Assembly (NCBI GenBank): GCA_964057225.1
Contig: OZ059896.1
Location: 19,836,501-19,900,500 of the forward strand
Direction of reading: 5' to 3'
DNA length: 64,000 bases
From: Auanema rhodensis
Lineage: Eukaryota; Nematoda; Chromadorea; Rhabditida; Rhabditidae
Every line of letters begins with the position of its first letter. Within the stretch, counting starts at the first letter, position 1. Both the position numbers and the translations under genes were made by a program. Shown here one piece after another: positions 1 through 10,530 of this stretch. Below the pieces are notes generated by a model. The model did not search any database. It was not told the DNA's origin and was given only the letters and a program-made list of their open reading frames with translations.

Positions 1-122
1 TTTTCGAAAAATTTCAAAATAATTTAGCGAAAAGTAGATGTTTTTAGATTCCTTTTTTCGAGGCAAAGACGATGGACAAGGTTATTCAACGAAAAAATTA
101 ATTCTTCAGGGTGAAAATCGAG

Positions 123-144
123 GATATAAGTGTGAACTTATATC
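123..144. repeat. Dyad B: perfect 9-bp hairpin with 4-nt loop, once per monomer
   Basis: gatataagt at 123-131 and acttatatc at 136-144 are exact reverse complements around the loop gtga. The hairpin recurs in nearly all units. Occasional copies carry a change in one arm, for example gatatacg near 15210, 18380 and 29960, gatatatg in some units of 56-62 kb, or aacatatat near 44360 and 52435. The arm contains a TATAAG string, but nothing around it supports promoter function. Confidence 0.85.
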
Positions 145-154
145 AGTTGATATC

Positions 155-221
155 TCGGTGCATTTTTAAGCTAGCGCAAATCTGATAACACAGATCGACG
201 CAGCTTAAAAATCCGCATCGA
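155..221. repeat. Dyad A: 67-nt compound inverted repeat, once per monomer
   Basis: Positions 155-161 (tcggtgc) pair with 215-221 (gcatcga) with one G-T wobble. Positions 162-172 (attttt then aagct) pair perfectly with 202-212. After a single bulged A at 173, 174-176 (gcg) pair with 199-201 (cgc). Then 180-184 (atctg) pair with 191-195 (cagat) around a six-base loop, ataaca. Bases 213-214 (cc) bulge out. In all, 26 pairs are possible in 67 nt. It recurs every 351 bases. It could extrude as a cruciform in DNA or fold as a hairpin in a transcript; neither is demonstrated. The apical stem-loop (184-196) varies most among copies: ctgat or ctcat, cagatcg, cagatag, aaacatc and catagat forms all occur. 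Confidence 0.85.
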
Positions 222-295
222 ATGCACTATACTACATTGAGAAACGCTTAATACAAAAATTAGTTATGATCGTTTGAAAAATGATGCATTAGTGT

Positions 296-323
296 ATGTT
301 GAGTTTCCATGTACACTCAACAT
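296..323. repeat. Dyad C: 9-bp inverted repeat with 10-nt spacer, once per monomer
   Basis: atgttgagt at 296-304 is the exact reverse complement of actcaacat at 315-323; the spacer ttccatgtac lies between. It is present in almost every unit. Exceptions change one arm or the loop, such as tactctc near 6633, 6964 and 44190, and ccatgcac near 8735 and 9787. As with the other dyads, a binding site for a dimeric protein, a hairpin, or no function at all are all possible. Confidence 0.8.
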
Positions 324-350
324 TGCTTCCAAAAACATTTTGACAAAAAT

Positions 351-362
351 TTTTTCGAAAAA
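351..362. repeat. Dyad D: CG-centred 12-bp palindrome at each monomer junction
   Basis: TTTTTCGAAAAA reads the same on both strands and spans the chosen unit boundary, with a TTCGAA core. It sits in a longer A/T-rich symmetric context (aaaattttt before it, aaattt after it). It recurs every 351 bases. Rare copies have lost it, for example cggaaaat at about 23522 and 30542 and ttcaaaaaa near 24223. Confidence 0.8.
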
Positions 363-453
363 TTTCAAAATAATTTAGCAAAAAGTAGATGTTTTTAGAT
401 TCCTTTTTTCAAGGCAAAGACGATGGACAATGTTATTCAATGAAAAAATTAAT
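352..453. other. Phased A/T-tract segment, likely curved DNA (one per monomer)
   Basis: Counted from the unit start, A- or T-runs of four or more bases are centred near positions 2, 9, 18, 31, 43, 56 and 95. Those from 9 to 56 are separated by roughly 9 to 13 bases, close to one or just over one helical turn. Tracts in helical phase are known to bend DNA, and many insect and plant satellites show this. The stretch also carries much of the between-copy variation, at unit positions 16-17, 42-46, 51-60 and 78-80. Curvature is inferred from tract spacing by eye. Confidence 0.5.
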
Positions 454-3400
454 TCTTCAGGGTGAAAATCGAGGATATAAGTGTGAACTTATATCAGTTG
501 ATATCTCGGTGCATTTTTAAGCTAGCGCAAATCTCATAACACAGATCGACGCAGCTTAAAAATCCGCATCGAATGCACTATACTACATTGAGAAACGCTT
601 AATACAAAAATTAGTTATGATCGTTTGAAAAATGATGCATTAGTGTATGTTGAGTTTCCATGTACACTCAACATTGCTTCCAAAAACATTTTGACAAAAA
701 TTTTTTCGAAAAATTTCAAAATAATTTAGCAAAAAGTAGATGTTTTTAGATTCCTTTTTTCAAGGCAAAGACGATGGACAATGTTATTCAACGAAAAAAT
801 TAATTCTTCAGGGTGAAAATCGAGGATATAAGTGTGAACTTATATCAGTTGATATCTCGGTGCATTTTTAAGCTAGCGCAAATCTCATAACACAGATCGA
901 CGCAGCTTAAAAATCCGCATCGAATGCACTATACTACATTGAGAAACGCTTAATACAAAAATTAGTTATGATCGTTTGAAAAATGATGCATTAGTGTATG
1001 TTGAGTTTCCATGTACACTCAACATTGCTTCCAAAAACATTTTGACAAAAATTTTTTCGAAAAATTTCAAAATAATTTAGCGAAAAGTAGATGTTTTTAG
1101 ATTCCTTTTTTCGAGGCAAAGACGATGGACAAGGTTATTCAACGAAAAAATTAATTCTTTAGGGTGAAAATCGAGGATATAAGTGTGAACTTATATCAGT
1201 TGATATCTCGGTGCATTTTTAAGCTAGCGCAAATCTCATAACACAGATCGACGCAGCTTAAAAATCCGCATCGAATGCACTATACTACATTGAGAAACGC
1301 TTAATACAAAAATTAGTTATGATCGTTTGAAAAATGATGCATTAGTGTATGTTGAGTTTCCATGTACACTCAACATTGCTTCCAAAAACATTTTGACAAA
1401 AATTTTTTCGAAAAATTTCAAAATAATTTAGCAAAAAGTAGATGTTTTTAGATTCCTTTTTTCTAGGCAAAGACGATGAACAATGTTATTCAACGAAAAA
1501 ATTAATTCTTCAGGGTGAAAATCGAGGATATAAGTGTGAACTTATATCAGTTGATATCTCGGTGCATTTTTAAGCTAGCGCAAATCTGATAACAAACATC
1601 GACGCAGCTTAAAAATCCGCATCGAATGCACTATACTACATTGAGAAACGCTTAATACAAAAATTAGTTATGATCGTTTGAAAAATGATGCATTAGTGTA
1701 TGTTGAGTTTCCATGTACACTCAACATTGCTTCCAAAAACATTTTGACAAAAATTTTTTCGAAAAATTTCAAAATAATTTAGCAAAAAGTAGATGTTTTT
1801 AGATTCCTTTTTTTGAGGCAAAGACGATGGACAAGGTTATTCAACGAAAAAATTAATTCTTCAGGGTGAAAATCGAGGATATAAGTGTGAACTTATATCA
1901 GTTGATATCTCGGTGCATTTTTAAGCTAGCGCAAATCTGATAACACAGATCGACGCAGCTTAAAAATCCGCATCGAATGCACTATACTACATTGAGAAAC
2001 GCTTAATACAAAAATTAGTTATGATCGTTTGAAAAATGATGCATTAGTGTATGTTGAGTTTCCATGTACACTCAACATTGCTTCCAAAAACATTTTGACA
2101 AAAATTTTTTCGAAAAATTTCAAAATAATTTAGCAAAAAGTAGATGTTTTTAGATTCCTTTTTTCAAGGCAAAGACGATGGACAATGTTATTCAATGAAA
2201 AAATTAATTCTTCAGGGTGAAAATCGAGGATATAAGTGTGAACTTATATCAGTTGATATCTCGGTGCATTTTTAAGCTAGCGCAAATCTCATAACACAGA
2301 TCGACGCAGCTTAAAAATCCGCATCGAATGCACTATACTACATTGAGAAACGCTTAATACAAAAATTAGTTATGATCGTTTGAAAAATGATGCATTAGTG
2401 TATGTTGAGTTTCCATGTACACTCAACATTGCTTCCAAAAACATTTTGACAAAAATTTTTTCGAAAAATTTCAAAATAATTTAGCAAAAAGTAGATGTTT
2501 TCAGATTCCTTTTTTCAAGGCAAAGACGATGGACAATGTTATTCAACAAAAAAATTAATTCTTCAGGGTGAAAATCGAGGATATAAGTGTGAACTTATAT
2601 CAGTTGATATCTCGGTGCATTTTTAAGCTAGCGCAAATCTCATAACACAGATCGACGCAGCTTAAAAATCCGCATCGAATGCACTATACTACATTGAGAA
2701 ACGCTTAATACAAAAATTAGTTATGATCGTTTGAAAAATGATGCATTAGTGTATGTTGAGTTTCCATGTACACTCAACATTGCTTCCAAAAACATTTTGA
2801 CAAAAATTTTTTCGAAAAATTTCAAAATAATTTAGCAAAAAGTAGATGTTTTTAGATTCCTTTTTTCGAGGCAAAGACGATGGACAAGGTTATTCAACGA
2901 AAAAATTAATTCTTCAGGGTGAAAATCGAGGATATAAGTGTGAACTTATATCAGTTGATATCTCGGTGCATTTTTAAGCTAGCGCAAATCTGATAACACA
3001 GATCGACGCAGCTTAAAAATCCGCATCGAATGCACTATACTACATTGAGAAACGCTTAATACAAAAATTAGTTATGATCGTTTGAAAAATGATGCATTAG
3101 TGTATGTTGAGTTTCCATGTACACTCAACATTGCTTCCAAAAACATTTTGACAAAAATTTTTTCGAAAAATTTCAAAATAATTTAGCAAAAAGTAGATGT
3201 TTTTAGATTCCTTTTTTCAAGGCAAAGACGATGGACAATGTTATTCAATGAAAAAATTAATTCTTCAGGGTGAAAATCGAGGATATAAGTGTGAACTTAT
3301 ATCAGTTGATATCTCGGTGCATTTTTAAGCTAGCGCAAATCTCATGACACAGATCGACGCAGCTTAAAAATCCGCATCGAATGCACTATACTACATTGAG

Positions 3401-3510
3401 AAACGCTTAATACAAAAATTAGTTATGATCGTTTGAAAAATGATGCATTAGTGTATGTTGAGTTTCCATGTACACTCAACATTGCTTCCAAAAACATTTT
3501 GACAAAAATT

Positions 3511-6500
3511 TTTTCGAAAAATTTCAAAATAATTTAGCAAAAAGTAGATGTTTTTAGATTCCTTTTTTCAAGGCAAAGACGATGGACAATGTTATTCAAC
3601 GAAAAAATTAATTCTTCAGGGTGAAAATCGAGGATATAAGTGTGAACTTATATCAGTTGATATCTCGGTGCATTTTTAAGCTAGCGCAAATCTCATAACA
3701 CAGATCGACGCAGCTTAAAAATCCGCATCGAATGCACTATACTACATTGAGAAACGCTTAATACAAAAATTAGTTATGATCGTTTGAAAAATGATGCATT
3801 AGTGTATGTTGAGTTTCCATGTACACTCAACATTGCTTCCAAAAACATTTTGACAAAAATTTTTTCGAAAAATTTCAAAATAATTTAGCAAAAAGTAGAT
3901 GTTTTTAGATTCCTTTTTTCAAGGCAAAGACGATGGACAATGTTATTCAACAAAAAAATTAATTCTTCAGGGTGAAAATCGAGGATATAAGTGTGAACTT
4001 ATATCAGTTGATATCTCGGTGCATTTTTAAGCTAGCGCACATCTGATAACAAACATCGACGCAGCTTAAAAATCCGCATCGAATGCACTATACTACATTG
4101 AGAAACGCTTAATACAAAAATTAGTTATGATCGTTTGAAAAATGATGCATTAGTGTATGTTGAGTTTCCATGTACACTCAACATTGCTTCCAAAAACATT
4201 TTGACAAAAATTTTTTCGAAAAATTTCTAAATAATTTAGCAAAAAGTAGATGTTTTTAGATTCCTTTTTTCAAGGCAAAAACGATGGACAATGTTATTCA
4301 ACGAAAAAATTAATTCTTCAGGGTGAAAATCGAGGATATAAGTGTGAACTTATATCAGTTGATATCTCGGTGCATTTTCAAGCTAGCGCAAATCTGATAA
4401 CACAGATCGACGCAGCTTAAAAATCCGCATCGAATGCACTATACTACATTGAGAAACGCTTAATACAAAAATTAGTTATGATCGTTTGAAAAATGATGCA
4501 TTAGTGTATGTTGAGTTTCCTTGTACACTCAACATTGCTTCCAAAAACATTTTGACAAAAATTTTTTCGAAAAATTTCAAAATAATTTAGCAAAAAGTAG
4601 ATGTTTTTAGATTCCTTTTTTCAAGGCAAAGACGATGGACATTGTTATTCAACGAAAAAATTAATTCTTCAGGGTGAAAATCGAGGATATAAGTGTGAAC
4701 TTATATCAGTTGATATCTCGGTGCATTTTTAAGCTAGCGCAAATCTGATAACACAGATCGACGCAGCTTAAAAATTCGCATCGAATGCACTATACTACAT
4801 TGAGAAACGCTTAATACAAAAATTAGTTATGATCGTTTGAAAAATGATGCATTAGTGTATGTTGAGTTTCCATGTACACTCAACATTGCTTCCAAAAACA
4901 TTTTGACAAAAATTTTTTCGAAAAATTTCAAAATAATTTAGCAAAAAGTAGATGTTTTTAGATTCCTTTTTTCAAGGCAAAGACGATGGACAATGTTATT
5001 CAATGAAAAAATTAATTCTTCAGGGTGAAAATCGAGGATATAAGTGTGAACTTATATCAGTTGATATCTCGGTGCATTTTTAAGCTAGCGCAAATCTCAT
5101 GACACAGATCGACGCAGCTTAAAAATCCGCATCGAATGCACTATACTACATTGAGAAACGCTTAATACAAAAATTAGTTATGATCGTTTGAAAAATGATG
5201 CATTAGTGTATGTTGAGTTTCCATGTACACTCAACATTGCTTCCAAAAACATTTTGACAAAAATTTTTTCGAAAAATTTCTAAATAATTTAGCAAAAAGT
5301 AGATGTTTTTAGATTCCTTTTTTCAAGGCAAAGACGATGGACAATGTTATTCAACGAAAAAATTAATTCTTCAGGGTGAAAATCGAGGATATAAGTGTGA
5401 ACTTATATCAGTTGATATCTCGGTGCATTTTCAAGCTAGCGCAAATCTGATAACACAGATCGACGCAGCTTAAAAATCCGCATCGAATGCACTATACTAC
5501 ATTGAGAAACGCTTAATACAAAAATTAGTTATGATCGTTTGAAAAATGATGCATTAGTGTATGTTGAGTTTCCATGTACACTCAACATTGCTTCCAAAAA
5601 CATTTTGACAAAAATTTTTTCGAAAAATTTCTAAATAATTTTGCAAAAAGTAGATGTTTTCAGATTCCTTTTTTCAAGGCAAAGACGATGGACAATGTTA
5701 TTCAACGAAAAAATTAATTCTTCAGGGTGAAAATCGAGGATATAAGTGTGAACTTATATCAGTTGATATCGCGGTGCATTTTTAAGCTAGCGCAAATCTC
5801 ATAACACAGATCGACGCAGCTTAAAAATCCGCATCGAATGCACTATACTACATTGAGAAACGCTTAATACAAAAATTAGTTATGATCGTTTGAAAAATGA
5901 TGCATTAGTGTATGTTGAGTTTCCATGTACACTCAACATTGCTTCCAAAAACATTTTGACAAAAATTTTTTCGAAAAATTTCAAAATAATTTAGCAAAAA
6001 GTAGATGTTTTTAGATTCCTTTTTTCAAGGCAAAGACGATGGACATTGTTATTCAACGAAAAAATTAATTCTTCAGGGTGAAAATCGAGGATATAAGTGT
6101 GAACTTATATCAGTTGATATCTCGGTGCATTTTTAAGCTAGCGCAAATCTGATAACACAGATCGACGCAGCTTAAAAATTCGCATCGAATGCACTATACT
6201 ACATTGAGAAACGCTTAATACAAAAATTAGTTATGATCGTTTGAAAAATGATGCATTAGTGTATGTTGAGTTTCCATGTACACTCAACATTGCTTCCAAA
6301 AACATTTTGACAAAAATTTTTTCGAAAAATTTCTAAATAATTTAGCAAAAAGTAGATGTTTTTAGATTCCTTTTTTCAAGGCAAAGACGATGGACAATGT
6401 TATTCAACGAAAAAATTAATTCTTCAGGGTGAAAATTGAGGATATAAGTGTGAACTTATATCAGTTGATATCTCGGTGCATTTTTAAGCTAGCGCAAATC

Positions 6501-7722
6501 TCATAACACAGATCGACGCAGCTTAAAAATCCGCATCGAATGCACTATACTACATTGAGAAACGCTTAATACAAAAATTAGTTATGATCGTTTGAAAAAT
6601 GATGCATTAGTGTATGTTGAGTTTCCATGTACTCTCAACATTGCTTCCAAAAACATTTTGACAAAAATTTTTTCGAAAAATTTCAAAATAATTTAGCAAA
6701 AAGTAGATGTTTTTAGATTCCTTTTTTCAAGGCAAAGACGATGGACAATGTTATTCAACGAAAAAATTAATTCTTCAGGGTGAAAATCGAGGATATAAGT
6801 GTAAACTTATATCAGTTGAGATCTCGGTGCACTTTTAAGCTAGCGCAAATCTGATAACACAGATCGACGCAGCTTAAAAATCCGCATCGAATGCACTATA
6901 CTACATTGAGAAACGCTTAATACAAAAATTAGTTATGATCGTTTGAAAAATGATGCATTAGTGTATGTTGAGTTTCCATGTACTCTCAACATTGCTTCCA
7001 AAAACATTTTGACAAAAATTTTTTCGAAAAATTTCAAAATAATTTAGCAAAAAGTAGATGTTTTTAGATTCCTTTTTTCAAGGCAAAGACGATGGACAAT
7101 GTTATTCAACGAAAAAATTAATTCTTCAGGGTGAAAATCGAGGATATAAGTGTAAACTTATATCAGTTGAGATCTCGGTGCACTTTTAAGCTAGCGCAAA
7201 TCTGATAACACAGATCGACGCAGCTTAAAAATCCGCATCGAATGCACTATACTACATTGAGAAACGCTTAATACAAGAATTGGTTATGATCGTTTGAAAA
7301 ATGATGCATTAGTGTATGTTGAGTTTCCATGTACACTCAACATTGCTTCCAAAAACATTTTGACAAAAATTTTTTCGAAAAATTTCGAAATAATTTAGCA
7401 AAAAGTAGATGTTTTTAGATTTCTTTTTTCAAGGCAAAGACGATGGACAATGTTATTCAACGAAAAAATTAATTCTTTAGGGTGAAAATCGAGGATATAA
7501 GTGTGAACTTATATCAGTTGATATCTCGGTGCATTTTTAAGCTAGCGCAAATCTGATAACACAGATCGACGCAGCTTAAAAATCCGCATCGAATGCACTA
7601 TACTACATTGAGAAACGCTTAATACAAAAATTAGTTATGATCGTTTGAAAAATGATGCATTAGTGTATGTTGAGTTTCCATGTACACTCAACATTGCTTC
7701 CAAAAACATTTTGACAAAAATT
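3511..7722. repeat. Array domain 2 (units 11-22): mixed variants
   Basis: Here units with atttctaaat first appear (13, 16, 17, 19). Units 14 and 18 share gacattg with aaaattcgc, four units apart; units 10 and 15 share ctcatgac. Units 13 and 16 carry ttttcaag inside dyad A, and unit 17 carries tatcgcgg, a variant otherwise confined to 44-58 kb. Units 20 and 21 are near copies. Nothing other than satellite sequence is seen. Confidence 0.65.
6670..7371. repeat. Adjacent duplicate of one marked monomer (units 20 and 21)
   Basis: Both units carry the same three linked changes: gtgtaaac for gtgtgaac, ttgagatc for ttgatatc, and gtgcactt for gtgcattt. The ttgagatc form was not seen in other units, while gtgcactt recurs in unit 27. 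Unit 20 keeps the tactctc change of unit 19 while unit 21 has the usual tacactc. The simplest reading is a recent single-unit duplication by unequal exchange or slippage. Confidence 0.75.
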
Positions 7723-9828
7723 TTTTCGAAAAATTTCAAAATAATTTAGCAAAAAGTAGATGTTTTTAGATTCCTTTTTTCAAGGCAAAGACGATGGACA
7801 ATGTTATTCAACGAAAAAATTAATTGTTCAGGGTGAAAATCGAGGATATAAGTGTGAACTTATATCAGTTGATATCTCGGTGCATTTTTAAGCTAGCGCA
7901 AATCTGATAACACAGATCGACGCAGCTTAAAAATCCGCATCGAATGCACTATACTACATTGAGAAACGCTTAATACAAAAATTAGTTATGATCGTTTGAA
8001 AAATGATGCATTAGTGTATGTTGAGTTTCCATGTACACTCAACATTGCTTCCAAAAACATTTTGACAAAAATTTTTTCGAAAAATTTCAAAATAATTTAG
8101 CAAAAAGTAGATGTTTTTAGATTCCTTTTTTCAAGGCAAAGACGATGGACAATGTTATTCAACGAAAAAATTAATTGTTCAGGGTGAAAATCGAGGATAT
8201 AAGTGTGAACTTATATCAGTTGATATCTCGGTGCATTTTTAAGCTAGCGCAAATCTCATAACAAAGATCGACGCAGCTTAAAAATCCGCATCAAATGCAC
8301 TATACTACATTGAGAAACGCTTACTACAAAAATTAGTTATGATCGTTTGAAAAATGATGCATTAGTGTATGTTGAGTTTCCATGTACACTCAACATTGCT
8401 TTCAAAAACATTTTGACAAAAATTTTTTCGAAAAATTTCTAAATAATTTAGCAAAAAGTAGATGTTTTTAGATTCTTTTTTTCAAGGCAAAGACGATGGA
8501 CAATGTTATTCAACGAAAAAATTAATTGTTCAGGGTGAAAATCGAGGATATAAGTGTGAACTTATATCAGTTGATATCTCGGTGCATTTTTAAGCTAGCG
8601 CAAATCTCATAACACAGATCGACGCAGCTTAAAAATCCGCATCGAATGCACTATACTACATTGAGAAACGCTCAATACAAAAATTAGTTATGATCGTTTG
8701 AAAAATGATGCATTAGTGTATGTTGAGTTTCCATGCACACTCAACATTGCTTCCAAAAACATTTTGACAAAAATTTTTTCGAAAAATTTCAAAATAATTT
8801 AGCAAAAAGTAGATGTTTTTAGATTCCTTTTTTCAAGGCAAAGACGATGGACAATGTTATTCAACGAAAAAATTAATTCTTCAGGGTGAAAATCGAGGAT
8901 ATAAGTGTGAACTTATATCAGTTGATATCTCGGTGCATTTTTAAGCTAGCGCAAATCTCATAACACAGATCGACGCAGCTTAAAAATCCGCATCGAATGC
9001 ACTATACTACATTGAGAAACGCTTAATACAAAAATTAGTTATGATCGTTTGAAAAATGATGCATTAGTGTATGTTGAGTTTCCATGTACACTCAACATTG
9101 CTTCCAAAAACATTTTGACAAAAATTTTTTCGAAAAATTTCAAAATAATTTAGCAAAAAGTAGATGTTTTTAGATTCCTTTTTTCAAGGCAAAGACGATG
9201 GACAATGTTATTCAACGAAAAAATTAATTGTTCAGGGTGAAAATCGAGGATATAAGTGTGAACTTATATCAGTTGATGTCTCGGTGCACTTTTAAGCTAG
9301 CGCAAATCTGATAACACAGATCGACGCAGCTTAAAAATCCGCATCAAATGCACTATACTACATTGAGAAACGCTTACTACAAAAATTAGTTATGATCGTT
9401 TGAAAAATGATGCATTAGTGTATGTTGAGTTTCCATGTACACTCAACATTGCTTTCAAAAACATTTTGACAAAAATTTTTTCGAAAAATTTCTAAATAAT
9501 TTAGCAAAAAGTAGATGTTTTTAGATTCTTTTTTTCAAGGCAAAGACGATGGACAATGTTATTCAACAAAAAAATTAATTGTTCAGGGTGAAAATCGAGG
9601 ATATAAGTGTGAACTTATATCAGTTGATATCTCGGTGCATTTTTAAGCTAGCGCAAATCTGATAACACAGATCGACGCAGCTTAAAAATCCGCATCGAAT
9701 GCACTATACTACATTGAGAAACGCTCAATACAAAAATTAGTTATGATCGTTTGAAAAATGATGCATTAGTGTATGTTGAGTTTCCATGCACACTCAACAT
9801 TGCTTCCAAAAACATTTTGACAAAAATT
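7723..9828. repeat. Array domain 3 (units 23-28): attgttcag subtype with a repeated two-unit cassette
   Basis: Units 23, 24, 25, 27 and 28 have attgttcag where other units have attcttcag; unit 26 has the common form. Units 24 and 27 share catcaaatgc, cttactac and gctttcaa. The units that follow, 25 and 28, share gattctttt, gctcaatac and ccatgcac. The cassette therefore recurs at 1053 bp. Confidence 0.75.
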
Positions 9829-10530
9829 TTTTCGAAAAATTTCAAAATAATTTAGCAAAAAGTAGATGTTTTTAGATTCCTTTTTTCAAGGCAAAGACGA
9901 TGGACATTGTTATTCAACGAAAAAATTAATTCTTCAGGGTGAAAATCGAGGATATAAGTGTGAACTTATATCAGTTGATATCTCGGTGCATTTTTAAGCT
10001 AGCGCAAATCTGATAACACAGATCGACGCAGCTTAAAAATCCGCATCGAATGCACTATACTACATTGAGAAACGCTTAATACAAAAATTAGTTATGATCG
10101 TTTGAAAAATAATGCATTAGTGTATGTTGAGTTTCCATGTACACTCAACATTGCTTCCAAAAACATTTTGACAAAAATTTTTTCGAAAAATTTCTAAATA
10201 ATTTAGCAAAAAGTAGATGTTTTTAGATTAATTTTTTCAAGGCAAAGACGATGGACAATGTTATTCAACGAAAAAATTAATTCTTCAGGGTGAAAATCGA
10301 GGATATAAGTGTGAACTTATATCAGTTGATATATCGGTGCATTTTTAAGCTAGCGCAAATCTGATAACACAGATCGACGCAGCTTAAAAATCCGCATCGA
10401 ATGCACTATACTACATTGAGAAACGCTTAATACAAAAATTAGTTATGATCGTTTGAAAAATGATGCATTAGTGTATGTTGAGTTTCCATGTACACTCAAC
10501 ATTGCTTCCAAAAACATTTTGACAAAAATT

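Larger units (their letters stand above)
1..351. repeat. Reference monomer (first complete unit)
   Basis: This unit serves as the coordinate frame. It starts at ttttcg, carries an A/T-tract segment to about position 100, dyad B at 123-144, dyad A at 155-221, a short linker with an AT-rich stretch at 250-262, dyad C at 296-323, and ends at gacaaaaatt, where the next unit completes palindrome D. Useful sites, each present in most units, are ATTAAT at 97-102, GATATC at 149-154, GCTAGC at 170-175, ATGCAT at 284-289 and TGTACA at 310-315. This copy is slightly atypical: it has aatttagcga where most copies have aatttagcaa, tcgagg for tcaagg, and acaagg for acaatg. Confidence 0.95.
1..3510. repeat. 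Array domain 1 (units 1-10): acaagg/tcgagg subtype with 3-unit pattern
   Basis: Units 1, 4, 6 and 9 carry gacaagg, three of them with ttcgagg (ttgagg in unit 6), a combination not seen elsewhere in the window. In the runs 1-3, 6-8 and 9-11 the acaagg unit is followed by a unit with caatgaaa (units 2, 7, 10) and then another acaatg unit, giving a 1053-bp pattern; units 4-5 break the register. No gene is present. Confidence 0.7.

Noticed and set aside
123-144. TATA-type promoter (gatataag)
   Set aside because: The string is explained by the hairpin arm, and no other promoter element or downstream gene is visible.
119-198. Hammerhead ribozyme, as known from some animal satellites
   Set aside because: CTGATAA on the plus strand and CTGATAT on the minus strand resemble the CUGANGA core but lack the required G, and no GAAA follows a suitable stem in either case.
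221-303. Internal duplication within the monomer (aatgcactatac region against gatgcattagtg region)
   Set aside because: Only about 14 of 21 bases match at one offset, which is weak for A/T-rich sequence and does not extend.
1-351. CENP-B box
   Set aside because: The closest match, TTCG followed by A at the right distance at the unit start, lacks the CGGG half entirely; the other strand has no better match.
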